This document shows positions 26,424-35,617 of a stretch of DNA of 54,790 nucleotides, piece by piece. Location of the stretch: NCBI GenBank assembly GCA_018499985.2, contig JAHBAT020000004.1, positions 1 to 54,790 on the forward strand, written 5' to 3'. This stretch comes from Candidatus Moraniibacteriota bacterium. GTDB taxonomy: Bacteria > Patescibacteriota > Minisyncoccia > Moranbacterales > UBA1568. Made by a program: the position numbers and the translations under genes. Position 1 is the stretch's first letter, and each line of letters begins with the position of its first letter. The notes under the pieces were generated by a model that was not told the DNA's origin, searched no databases, and saw only the letters and a program-made list of their open reading frames with translations.

Positions 26424-28013
26424 ATGAAACAGAGTATTGTCTCTAAAATTGAAGAGGTCCTAAAAAGCCTGCAGGCAGAAGGTATTTTGCCTGCTTTTGC
26501 TTTACCTGAAGTGCATGTAGAGGTTCCAAAGGATGAGCAGTTTGGTGAATACACTTCTAATATAGCCTTGGTGATGAGTAAGGCGGCAGGGAAGAATCCT
26601 CGAGAAGTAGCCACTTTTCTTCAAGAGAAGCTGGGAGATGATTTCGCCAAAGTAGAAGTAGCGGGGCCAGGACACCTCAACTTCTTTCTCAAAGAGAGTG
26701 ACTTCGCTCATGTGGTTACCGAGGTACTCGAAAAGCAGGAGCACTTTGCTGACTCTACCTTTGGTCAAGGGGTGAAGGTGAACAACGAGTTTATTTCTGC
26801 CAATCCCACCGGACCGCTTCATCTTGGCAATGGTCGTGGAGGGTTTTATGGCGATTCTCTCTCTCGCCTTCTCCGTAAGACAGGATTCGAAGTGACCAAT
26901 GAATATTATATCAATGATGCTGGTGAGCAGGTGACCAAGCTTGGGCACAGTGTGCTTCAAGACGAAGAGGCAGTCTATGGAGGTGAGTATATCGAGGAGC
27001 TTCGTGCAAAATTAGGAGAGCTTGAGAATGATGCTTGGGAAGTAGGTAAGCGAGCAGCAGAGCTTGTAGTGAGTGACTATATCAAGCCGACCATTGAAAG
27101 TGGTATGCAAATATCTTTTGATAAATGGACTTCTGAGCGTGCATTGGTAGAGGGCGGAATGGTGGAGCGAGCCATTGAGAAGCTCAAAGAGCAAGGAAGA
27201 GTGTTTGAAAACGAGGGAGCTACCTGGCTTAGGACGACTGATTTCGGTGATGATAAAGATCGAGTGCTTATCAAGGCGGATGGCACCAAGACGTACTTTG
27301 CTTCTGAGTGTGGGTATATTCTTTCTAAGCTTGAACAGGGTTACGAGATGATTATTGAAATTTGGGGCGCAGACCATCATGGCTACACAAACCGATTCAA
27401 TGCTGTAGTGAAAGCTTTTGGCAAGGAAGAAGGGGCAACATTTCTTCTTATGCAGCTTGTGAAGCTTGTGAAAAATGGTGAGGAAGTACGTATGAGCAAG
27501 CGTGCTGGCAATGTGGTGACCATGGATGAGCTTATTGAGCTTGTAGGGCATGATGTAACACGTTTCTTTTTTCTTCAGTATTCTCCGGATACACACATGA
27601 CCTTTGACCTTGGCTTGGCCGAAGAGCGCTCACAGAAGAATCCCGTTTTCTATGTCCAGTATGCGCACGCTCGTATGGCAAGTATTTTGGAAAAGGGACA
27701 GGAAGTGGGCATGGATATGGCTGATGTCAATCTAAGTCTTCTTGTTCACGGAAAAGAAAAGTCTTTGATGCGAGAAATGCTTACGTTTCAAGAGTTTCTT
27801 GAGTCAGCTGCACGTGACTCAGCTCCTCATCGTTTGCCTCAGCTTGCTATTCGTTTGGCTGATAAGTTTCATTCGTACTATGCAGAGTGTCAGGTCATTG
27901 ATATTGAAAACAAGGAGCTTTCACAAGCACGTGTGGCTCTGGTTTCTGCTACGAAGATTGTATTGGGTGAGACACTGCGTTTGATTGGAGTGAGTGCACC
28001 AGAGAAAATGTAA
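26424..28013 (+). CDS. argS: Arginyl-tRNA synthetase
   Basis: 'EFISANPTGPLHLGNGRGGFYGDSLSRLLR', 'WGADHHGYTNRF', 'MSKRAGNVVTMDELIE'. Confidence 0.96.
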   Translation: MKQSIVSKIEEVLKSLQAEGILPAFALPEVHVEVPKDEQFGEYTSNIALVMSKAAGKNPREVATFLQEKLGDDFAKVEVAGPGHLNFFLKESDFAHVVTEVLEKQEHFADSTFGQGVKVNNEFISANPTGPLHLGNGRGGFYGDSLSRLLRKTGFEVTNEYYINDAGEQVTKLGHSVLQDEEAVYGGEYIEELRAKLGELENDAWEVGKRAAELVVSDYIKPTIESGMQISFDKWTSERALVEGGMVERAIEKLKEQGRVFENEGATWLRTTDFGDDKDRVLIKADGTKTYFASECGYILSKLEQGYEMIIEIWGADHHGYTNRFNAVVKAFGKEEGATFLLMQLVKLVKNGEEVRMSKRAGNVVTMDELIELVGHDVTRFFFLQYSPDTHMTFDLGLAEERSQKNPVFYVQYAHARMASILEKGQEVGMDMADVNLSLLVHGKEKSLMREMLTFQEFLESAARDSAPHRLPQLAIRLADKFHSYYAECQVIDIENKELSQARVALVSATKIVLGETLRLIGVSAPEKM

Positions 28014-28021
28014 ATTGTAAA

Positions 28022-28048
28022 TTTACCCTGAGTTTATTGAAGGGTAGT
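28022..28048. repeat. Intergenic hairpin repeat, copy 1 (taccctgagtttattgaagggtag)
   Basis: Related copy at 44591-44616. Confidence 0.55.
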
Positions 28049-28056
28049 TTGATAGT

Positions 28057-28206
28057 ATGCCGTTACCAAGAAAGTATAAAGAAAAATATAAGGTACCTTT
28101 GAGTGGAAGTGAGACAGCAGCCTTTTTTATGGCTAAAGTTATAGGCTTACTCAGCGTGCTTTTGCTCTTTGCCTTAGGTGCAGACGTCTATCGATTTATA
28201 CTCTAA
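28057..28206 (+). CDS. Small membrane protein, 49 aa
   Basis: MPLPRKYKEKYKVPLSGSETAAFFMAKVIGLLSVLLLFALGADVYRFIL; one TM; below the ORF-track cutoff. Confidence 0.6.
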   Translation: MPLPRKYKEKYKVPLSGSETAAFFMAKVIGLLSVLLLFALGADVYRFIL

Positions 28207-28211
28207 AAACT

Positions 28212-28781
28212 ATGCCACATACTACTTTTTATCTTGTACGTCACGGACAGTCAGAGTCGAATGCTCTTGGTCTTATGAGTTCATATCCAGAGGTGCCTGG
28301 TCGTACCGTAAGGCATCTGACTGAGCAGGGTATCCATGAGGTAAAGGAAACAGCAGAGAAGCTACGAGAAGAGGGTATCGATGCGATCATTGCTTCGCCG
28401 CTGACCCGTACAGTAGAGACAGCTACACTTATCAGTGAGGCTACAGGTGTACCAGTTCTTCAAGATATTCGTTTGAGGGAAACTGATTTTGGAATGTATA
28501 ATGCTGGTCCGGTAGCGAAGTTTTTTAAGGTCTACACGGAGCCAGAGATGCGCATCATGACTGATGGCAGTGATGGTGTAGAGAGTTTTGAAAGTATGCG
28601 CGCACGAGTAGAAAGTATTCTCCATGATGTCAAAAAAGAATTTGCTGGTAAAAAGGTGGTACTTGTATCGCATGCGGATACGTTGGAGCAAATCCATGGG
28701 GTACTCACCAAAGAGAGTGTAGAGGTCAGTGTTATGGGTTGGTCACCAAAGACAGGATCAGTGCTTAAGATAGACTGTTAG
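28212..28781 (+). CDS. Histidine phosphatase / phosphoglycerate mutase family protein
   Basis: 'FYLVRHGQSESNALG', 'ASPLTRTVETATLI', 'LVSHADTLEQIHGVL'. Confidence 0.92.
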   Translation: MPHTTFYLVRHGQSESNALGLMSSYPEVPGRTVRHLTEQGIHEVKETAEKLREEGIDAIIASPLTRTVETATLISEATGVPVLQDIRLRETDFGMYNAGPVAKFFKVYTEPEMRIMTDGSDGVESFESMRARVESILHDVKKEFAGKKVVLVSHADTLEQIHGVLTKESVEVSVMGWSPKTGSVLKIDC

Positions 28782-28829
28782 TGAAGAATAGGAGGAGTTG
28801 ATTTTCTTATAGAATATTGCTAGGATGGG

Positions 28830-29060
28830 GCTACAAAGGCATTGAGGGAGTTATCACTCCTGAGTCCGTCCACAGATATATTTGTGGCTAAGACAGGCCT
28901 CAGAAAGAAATTCGAAAGAAGAGTAGAATCTGGCGCGAACTTGGCGTAACAAAGTAAAAATGAAGGTCTTCTGATTTTCAGGAGATAAATTAAGGTGGTA
29001 CCACCCGAAGAATATTTTTTAGGGTCCTTAACACGTTTTTTGTGTTAGGGATTTTTTGTT
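28830..29060 (+). promoter_or_regulatory. T-box leader (tRNA-sensing attenuator), probably Ile-specific
   Basis: T-box AAGGTGGTACCACC (28992-29006); antiterminator TTAAGG (28990-28995)/CCTTAA (29026-29031) competing with 10-bp terminator TCCTTAACAC/GTGTTAGGGA (29025-29034/29042-29051)+T6; hairpin GGAGT-TATC-ACTCC (28847-28860). Confidence 0.85.
29025..29060 (+). terminator. T-box regulated intrinsic terminator
   Basis: tccttaacac-gtttttt-gtgttaggga-tttttt. Confidence 0.88.
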
Positions 29061-29075
29061 TTTATTTATACAGAC

Positions 29076-29387
29076 ATGACTGAGAAATCTTTTTTTGAAA
29101 AACCTATTCCTCTGAGTCGAGGACATGAAGTACGTAAGCAAAAAGCGCTTGAAGAGGGTGATTGGTATCAAGCTGACAAAGAAGAGGTGTTGCAACTACT
29201 ACTGGAAATGAAAATGAGCGTAGGATTTGATACTGAACTGGAAGCAAGGGTGGTAAAGTTTATTTCAGATTTGAGTGAAGCAAAAGCGGTTTATCAGGGT
29301 TGGGGTCATGAGAGAGAGGTAAAGGAATGTGGTGATTTTATACAACAATTACAAGAGGCACTTGAGATTTTTAGTCAAAAGAAATAA
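29076..29387 (+). CDS. Hypothetical 103-aa protein under the T-box
   Basis: ORF between T-box terminator and ileS. Confidence 0.65.
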   Translation: MTEKSFFEKPIPLSRGHEVRKQKALEEGDWYQADKEEVLQLLLEMKMSVGFDTELEARVVKFISDLSEAKAVYQGWGHEREVKECGDFIQQLQEALEIFSQKK

Positions 29388-29391
29388 CACT

Positions 29392-32301
29392 ATGAAAAAA
29401 GTAGATGCACAAATGAATTTCCCTGAGCTTGAGAAGCAAGTACTCGAGCATTGGAAAGAACAGCAGATTTTTGAGAAGTCGGTAAATAAAGATGCTCCCA
29501 ATGGAGACTTCGTGTTTTATGATGGTCCGCCTTTTGCCACGGGACTTCCGCATTATGGGCATTTGCTTCAGAGTATTGTAAAGGATATTTTCCCTCGCTA
29601 TAAGACCATGACAGGGCACAGAGTAGAGCGTCGTTGGGGTTGGGACTGCCATGGACTACCTATCGAAAACTTGGTAGAGAAGGAGCTTGGTTTTAAAAAT
29701 AAGAAAGATATTGAAGAGTACGGTATTGAGAAATTTAATGAGCTTTGTCGGAGCAAGGTGCTTCAATACGCTTCTGATTGGAAAGTCTACGTAGAGCGCT
29801 TGGGGCGGTTTGTGGATATGGAGCATTCGTACTTCACGATGTCTCCGGAATACATGGAAAGTGTTTGGTGGGTATGGAAAAGTCTGTGGGAGAAGGGCTT
29901 AGTTTATGAGAGTTATCGCACTATGCATATCTGTCCGCGTTGCGAGACGACTCTTTCGCAGGCCGAAGTCAGTGAAGGTTATAAGGATGTCAAAGACTTA
30001 GCGGTGACGGCGAAGTTTGAACTTGTAGACTCTATTAGAATGAATGATTCTAAAGAATCAACTTCTAACGGGGTGAGTGAACCAAAAACATATATGCTGG
30101 CCTGGACCACTACTCCTTGGACCCTACCAGGCAATGTAGCTTTGGCAGTGGGGAAGGATATTGAGTATGTAAAAATCAGCTTCGAGGAATCTCTTTACAT
30201 CGTAGCGAAAGATCTTGTAGAAAAAGTTTTTATCGGGAAAGAGTATGAACTAAAAGAAGAAATAAAAGGAGAAGACTTGATTGGTAAATCATATATCCCG
30301 CCATTTCGAGACTATTTTGAACAGACAGATTTAGAGAACAGAGAAAACGGTTGGAAGGTGTATCATGCTGATTTTATTACTACTGATATGGGTACCGGGA
30401 TTGCGCATGAGGCCCCGGCTTTTGGTGAGGATGATATGCTCTTGGGTAAGGAGCATAACTTGCCTTGGGTGCAGCATGTAGCTATGGATGGGACTATCAA
30501 GCCAGAGGTCAAAGAGTTTGCCTCGATGCAGGTGAAGCCACTGGATAATCCTCAGGCTTTTGATATTGAGATTATCAAAGCGCTCGCAGGCAAGGGACTG
30601 CTTTTTGCGAAAGAAAAGTACGAGCATAGCTATCCGCACTGTTGGCGCTGTGATACGCCGCTTCTCAACTACGCTACAGGAAGCTGGTTTGTGGCAGTCG
30701 AAAAAATAAAAGAAGAAATGCTCGAGAATGCCAAGGAAATCAATTGGTCACCAGAGCATGTAAAAGCAGGGCGCTTTGGAAAGTGGCTCGAGGGTGCACG
30801 CGATTGGTCAGTGAGTCGACAGCGTTTCTGGGCAAGCTGTATTCCGCTTTGGGAGTGTGCTTGTGGTGAGCGAGAGGTGATTGGTTCAGTCAAAGAGCTA
30901 GAAGCTAAGTGTGGAGAAAAAGTAGAGGATCTACACAAACACACTATTGATAAATTGACATGGAGCTGTGGTAAGTGTGGCGGTGAGATGAAGCGTATCC
31001 CCGATGTATTGGATACTTGGTTTGATAGTGGTTCTATGCCATACGCCATGAATGGCTATACAGGTGAAGGAGAGATAACTCAGTTCCCGGCTGATTTTAT
31101 CGCAGAAATGGTAGAGCAAACTCGGACCTGGTTTTACTATCAGCATGTGCTCGGGGTCGCTCTTTATGATCAGCCAGTTTTCAAAAATGCTGTAGCTACA
31201 GGTGTCATCTTGGCAGAAGATGGACGTAAGATGAGTAAGAAGCTTCAGAATTATCCTGATCCGATGCACATCTTCGATACTTATGGTGCGGACGCTCTTC
31301 GTCTCTATATCACTACCTCACCAGTGGTGCAGGCTGAGAATCTAAACTTCAGCGAGAAGGATTTGCAGACGATGGTACGTAATACTTTTCGTATGCTTTG
31401 GAATTCATATTCGTTTTTCACCACCTATGCCAGTATCGATAAGTGGTCACCACATTCAGAGGCTAAGGCAAGTGAGAATATCTTGGACAGATGGCTACTC
31501 TCAGAGCTTCAGGTATTGATAGAAAAAATGACTGAGGAGCTTGAGAATTATAAGCCGGCCCAAGCAGCACGTCTCATTGCTCCATTTGTAGATGATCTAT
31601 CGAACTGGTATATTCGCCGCAGCCGCAAGCGCTTCTGGAAAAATGAAAATGATGACGATAAAGAAGCTGCTTATCAGACGCTTCATACAGTACTGGTAGA
31701 GCTTGCTAAGCTAATGGCGCCATTTACGCCATTTATCGCCGAAGAAATGTATCGTAATTTAACTGATGAAGAGTCAGTCCATTTAGCAGGGTGGCCAGTA
31801 AGCACGTCTGTTGATGTTCAGGTGAGTAATCAAATGGACACTGTCCGTACACTAGTTACTCTCGGTTTACAATTACGATCTGATGTAAAAATAAAAGTAC
31901 GTCAGCCACTCCAGAGTGTTTCTGTGAAATTTGATTTGGAAGCAGAATTTCAAGAAATTCTAAAGGATGAACTAAATATAAAAGAAGTATTTATTAATCA
32001 AAATCAACAAGAATTTTTAATTTTTGATTCAGAAATTACCCCAGAACTCAAACTTGAAGGAGAAATGCGTGAAATTATTCGCGCTATCCAGGAAGGTCGC
32101 AAGAAGGCGGGGTTTAATGTGGAAGATAGGATTATTCTCGGTTACTCAGGTAAAGAAGAAGTATTTGGGGTTCATCAGGATGAAATAGCTCATGAAGTAC
32201 TAGCTACAGAAGTGAAGGCAGGGGAGCTTGAGAATACTGAATACAATAGTACGGTAGATATTGAGGGAGGCGCTCTTACTTTTTGGCTCAAGCGAGTCTA
32301 G
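29392..32301 (+). CDS. ileS: Isoleucyl-tRNA synthetase
   Basis: 'YDGPPFATGLPHYGHLLQSIVKDIFPRYKTMTGHRVERRWGWDCHGLPIE', 'DGRKMSKKLQNYPDP'. Confidence 0.97.
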   Translation: MKKVDAQMNFPELEKQVLEHWKEQQIFEKSVNKDAPNGDFVFYDGPPFATGLPHYGHLLQSIVKDIFPRYKTMTGHRVERRWGWDCHGLPIENLVEKELGFKNKKDIEEYGIEKFNELCRSKVLQYASDWKVYVERLGRFVDMEHSYFTMSPEYMESVWWVWKSLWEKGLVYESYRTMHICPRCETTLSQAEVSEGYKDVKDLAVTAKFELVDSIRMNDSKESTSNGVSEPKTYMLAWTTTPWTLPGNVALAVGKDIEYVKISFEESLYIVAKDLVEKVFIGKEYELKEEIKGEDLIGKSYIPPFRDYFEQTDLENRENGWKVYHADFITTDMGTGIAHEAPAFGEDDMLLGKEHNLPWVQHVAMDGTIKPEVKEFASMQVKPLDNPQAFDIEIIKALAGKGLLFAKEKYEHSYPHCWRCDTPLLNYATGSWFVAVEKIKEEMLENAKEINWSPEHVKAGRFGKWLEGARDWSVSRQRFWASCIPLWECACGEREVIGSVKELEAKCGEKVEDLHKHTIDKLTWSCGKCGGEMKRIPDVLDTWFDSGSMPYAMNGYTGEGEITQFPADFIAEMVEQTRTWFYYQHVLGVALYDQPVFKNAVATGVILAEDGRKMSKKLQNYPDPMHIFDTYGADALRLYITTSPVVQAENLNFSEKDLQTMVRNTFRMLWNSYSFFTTYASIDKWSPHSEAKASENILDRWLLSELQVLIEKMTEELENYKPAQAARLIAPFVDDLSNWYIRRSRKRFWKNENDDDKEAAYQTLHTVLVELAKLMAPFTPFIAEEMYRNLTDEESVHLAGWPVSTSVDVQVSNQMDTVRTLVTLGLQLRSDVKIKVRQPLQSVSVKFDLEAEFQEILKDELNIKEVFINQNQQEFLIFDSEITPELKLEGEMREIIRAIQEGRKKAGFNVEDRIILGYSGKEEVFGVHQDEIAHEVLATEVKAGELENTEYNSTVDIEGGALTFWLKRV

Positions 32302-32305
32302 TCTC

Positions 32306-32334
32306 TTGACGAAAATAAAATATTTTGGCATAGT
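32306..32334 (+). promoter_or_regulatory. Promoter TTGACG-N17-CATAGT, extended -10
   Basis: TTGACG 32306-32311; TGG upstream of CATAGT 32329-32334. Confidence 0.65.
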
Positions 32335-32386
32335 AAGTCGTTGTCTTTTTTGAGGCGACAGTTGTTTTGACACGAGGGGAATATCA

Positions 32387-32839
32387 ATGACCTGTGCTGC
32401 TACAAAAAAGCCCGCTGCTTTTATTCAGGGTAAGTTTGTTCTGAAGGCAGAGGGCTTTTTGTCACTCTGCAAAGCTTGCGGGTTTCATAATGTCGATGCG
32501 CGTGTCGCTCCGATGTTTATGACTGATACTGCGCTTCCTGGCGAGCGTCGCTGGGAAGCTCTTTCGCTCGAAACTCGGCCTGATATCATTGAAGTGGCCG
32601 TAGCCAATCCGCAAGGGCACTTTGGGGTCAAAGAGCTCCTTGCCTGGGAAGTGGAAACGTACCCCAGTCTCAAGAATCGGGTTTGTCGAGCGGTAGCTCT
32701 GGGGGCCTCGATTATGGTCGGCGACGAACGGTATTTTCTTTTCATCAACCGGCAGAATAGGGGGTTGAAAACCTTGGGTTTTGTGCTCGAACAGAGCATA
32801 CCGCTACTCCCGGATGTTTATTGCCTGCGGACCTGGTAA
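32387..32839 (+). CDS. Hypothetical 150-aa protein (discordant cassette 1)
   Basis: Own promoter and terminator; SD-like GAGGGG upstream of ATG. Confidence 0.65.
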   Translation: MTCAATKKPAAFIQGKFVLKAEGFLSLCKACGFHNVDARVAPMFMTDTALPGERRWEALSLETRPDIIEVAVANPQGHFGVKELLAWEVETYPSLKNRVCRAVALGASIMVGDERYFLFINRQNRGLKTLGFVLEQSIPLLPDVYCLRTW

Positions 32840-32861
32840 CACCTTTGGTCCGACAAGATTG

Positions 32862-32904
32862 TCTCCCGCCGAGCCATCGAGCTTAGCGGGGGATTTTCTT
32901 TTTG
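32862..32904 (+). terminator. Intrinsic terminator
   Basis: TCTCCCGC...GCGGGGGA followed by ttttcttttt. Confidence 0.75.
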
Positions 32905-32932
32905 TTTCATAAGCAATGCTACAATACAAAAC

Positions 32933-33655
32933 ATGGAATATCGCTATAACGCTATCGTACTCGGGAAGAAAGAAGTAGGAGAGACTGACCGTCTCTATAC
33001 TTTTTATACTCGTGAGCAGGGTAAGGTGAGAGTGGTAGCTAAAGGCGTACGAAAGCCAGAGGCTAAGCTTGCGGGTCAGCTCGAGAATCTTTCATCTGTT
33101 TTGGTGATCATCAATAAAACTCGTGGTATGGGCAAGATAACGTCTGCCTTGGCTGATGAGAGCTTTGTATATTTGAGACAAAATTACGAAGCGCTTCTCT
33201 ACGTCTCTCAGAGTATGAGTTTGTTTGAGAGCTTTGTGGATATGGATGAGCCAGATGAAGCCTTGTTTGAACTTATCCGAGAATATTTGGGAGAAGCTAA
33301 TAAGCTTGCCAAAGAGAGTGACTTGCTTTCGATACGCTTACTAACCCAAGGGTTTTTGTTTCAGGTGTTTACTCATCTGGGATACCATATCGAGGCTGGC
33401 ACGTCAGTACATTCAGGAGAAAGACTGACTCAAGGAGCGAGGCATTTTTTTAGCCCCCAAGCCGGAGGAGTAATTGCTGAGGGTGAAGTGGCGGAGTTTA
33501 AAGAGAGTTTCTACATCCAAGAAAATACTATCAAGCTCATGCGACTCTTTGCTACTCACAAGCTTACCTCATGTCTCAAGGTCAAAGTAGGTAGGGAAGA
33601 TATCCGAGAACTCGAGATGGTCTCTAGACGCTTTGCTGATTGGATTGCGCATTAG
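32933..33655 (+). CDS. recO: DNA repair protein RecO
   Basis: 'YRYNAIVLGKKEVGETDRLYTFYTREQGKVRVVAKGVRKPEAKLAGQLE'. Confidence 0.9.
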   Translation: MEYRYNAIVLGKKEVGETDRLYTFYTREQGKVRVVAKGVRKPEAKLAGQLENLSSVLVIINKTRGMGKITSALADESFVYLRQNYEALLYVSQSMSLFESFVDMDEPDEALFELIREYLGEANKLAKESDLLSIRLLTQGFLFQVFTHLGYHIEAGTSVHSGERLTQGARHFFSPQAGGVIAEGEVAEFKESFYIQENTIKLMRLFATHKLTSCLKVKVGREDIRELEMVSRRFADWIAH

Positions 33656-33708
33656 ACGTTTCTTTTGGGACTCAATTTTGCTACTATAAAAGAAAGAAAA
33701 CAAAATAT

Positions 33709-35616
33709 ATGAGCCTTGAAGATTTAAACCAGCGTCTCCATAGTCGTGACACACACCTTGAAAAGGGTCGCTTGATAGTAAATGAAGAGCACTCAGGAGA
33801 AGAGATTAGAGAAGAGAGAGAAGCCTTTCAAAAAACTGATGATTGGCAGACTTCACCGACACAGGAAATGTACCTGATTAGTCCTGATGTAAAGAAAGCA
33901 CGCAAGAAAAAAATATATATCGCGCTTGGGGTAGTAGTGACACTCCTTATTCTTGGGGGCGCAGGTTTTGCTGGCTATACTTTTCTGAAGCGTCAGAATG
34001 CTGTCAGTGTCAAAATAAGTGGGCCAAAAAGTGTAGCAAGTGCAGAAAGGGTAAGTTTTGATATCAATTACACCAACAATAGTCTTGGAGAAATACGTGA
34101 TGCAGTGCTCATCCTTACTCTGCCAGAAAGTCTTCAGATTGAGGCAGATCCAAAGATGAGTGTAACTGGCCGTCGGGTAGAAGTGAAGCTTGATAATCTT
34201 GTTTCTGGAGATAAAGGCAAAGTAGCTTTGCTGGGAAAGTTTTATGGAGGAAAGGGGGATAAGGCGGTAGTAGACGCTATCCTTCGCTATACTCCCAAAG
34301 GTGCGAGTAGTCAGTTTGAAAGCAAAGATTCTTTTGAGCTTGTACTTGCCACGTCGCCACTTTTCTTTGAGGTAGAGGCTCCGGCTGAGTCAGGATCGGG
34401 TCAGGAGCTTGATTATGTTGTGACCTATGAAAACAAAAGTCCAGAAACCTTTCGTAACCTTCGGGTGATAGCAGATTACCCAGATGATTTTCAGTATCTA
34501 TCTGCCACGGTAGCTCCAAGTGGAGGGGATAATGAGTGGTATATTCCTGAGCTCAAGCCAAATCAGAGTGGAAAAATAGTTATTCATGGAAGCTTGGGCG
34601 GAGAGAAAGATACAGCCAAGACTCTCAAAGTAACTATCGGGATACTTCAGGGAGACAATAGCCTTTTTGCCTACAATAGCTTAGAAAAAAGAACTCAGAT
34701 AGTAGCATCGCCACTGACTATTAGTCAGGAGGTCAATGAGGGTACAGAAGTGGTGGCAAATCCAGGAGATCCCCTTCGCTATGTGATACGCTACAAAAAT
34801 ACTTCGGCTATTGGTATGCGGGACGTGGTGATTACAGAGAGTATCGATACTGACTATCTTGATGTTTCACAGCTGTCTCTAGACCATGGCGGATATGATC
34901 AGGCAACCAAAAAAATTACGTGGAGAGCTTCGGATATACCTGAGCTTGCACGCCTAGAGCCGGGCCAAGGAGGAGAACTTCGTTTCACTATACCCGTCCT
35001 CAAAACACTGCCGCTTGATGCTAATAAGGCAAGGGATTTAGCTATACGTTCTTTGGCTACTATCGATAGTCCAGATGTGAAGTCAGCTCTGGCGGGGAAT
35101 AAGATAGTAGGAAGTAATCTTCTCCAGGTAAAGCTAGGTGCTTTGGTGGCTCTTTCTGCCACTACGTATTATGGGGCTACAGCCTTTCCAAATAGCGGGC
35201 CACTTCCTCCAGTAGTAGGAAGTGAGACAACCTACACAGTAAAGGCTAAGGTAGAGAGTTCATCGAATGATTTGACTTTGGCTAAGGTGACATTTGTCTT
35301 ACCGAGCGGAGTCGTGTATAAAGAAAAGTCATCACCTGGTGATGAAACAGTGACCTTTAATGCTCGCACCAATGAGTTGACCTGGGAAATTGGTACCCTT
35401 AATCCGCGTAAAGAAAAAGTATTGCAGTTTCAGGTAGGTATCACTCCAAATAGTAGTCAGGTAGGACGCACTGTGGAATTAGTGAAAAAGACAGCTTTCT
35501 CTGCTAAAGAAAGCTTTACCAAGAAAGAAGTAATGACCGAGAGAGGGGCTTTGACGAATAGTCTGAATGAAGATAATACAGTGCCCGATAAAAATGGTTC
35601 AGTAAAAGCCAATTGA
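33709..35616 (+). CDS. Membrane-anchored DUF11-like extracellular protein
   Basis: TM 'IYIALGVVVTLLILGGAGFAGYTFL'; repeats 'VVANPGDPLRYVIRYKNTSAIGMRDVVITESI'. Confidence 0.75.
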   Translation: MSLEDLNQRLHSRDTHLEKGRLIVNEEHSGEEIREEREAFQKTDDWQTSPTQEMYLISPDVKKARKKKIYIALGVVVTLLILGGAGFAGYTFLKRQNAVSVKISGPKSVASAERVSFDINYTNNSLGEIRDAVLILTLPESLQIEADPKMSVTGRRVEVKLDNLVSGDKGKVALLGKFYGGKGDKAVVDAILRYTPKGASSQFESKDSFELVLATSPLFFEVEAPAESGSGQELDYVVTYENKSPETFRNLRVIADYPDDFQYLSATVAPSGGDNEWYIPELKPNQSGKIVIHGSLGGEKDTAKTLKVTIGILQGDNSLFAYNSLEKRTQIVASPLTISQEVNEGTEVVANPGDPLRYVIRYKNTSAIGMRDVVITESIDTDYLDVSQLSLDHGGYDQATKKITWRASDIPELARLEPGQGGELRFTIPVLKTLPLDANKARDLAIRSLATIDSPDVKSALAGNKIVGSNLLQVKLGALVALSATTYYGATAFPNSGPLPPVVGSETTYTVKAKVESSSNDLTLAKVTFVLPSGVVYKEKSSPGDETVTFNARTNELTWEIGTLNPRKEKVLQFQVGITPNSSQVGRTVELVKKTAFSAKESFTKKEVMTERGALTNSLNEDNTVPDKNGSVKAN

Positions 35617-35617
35617 T

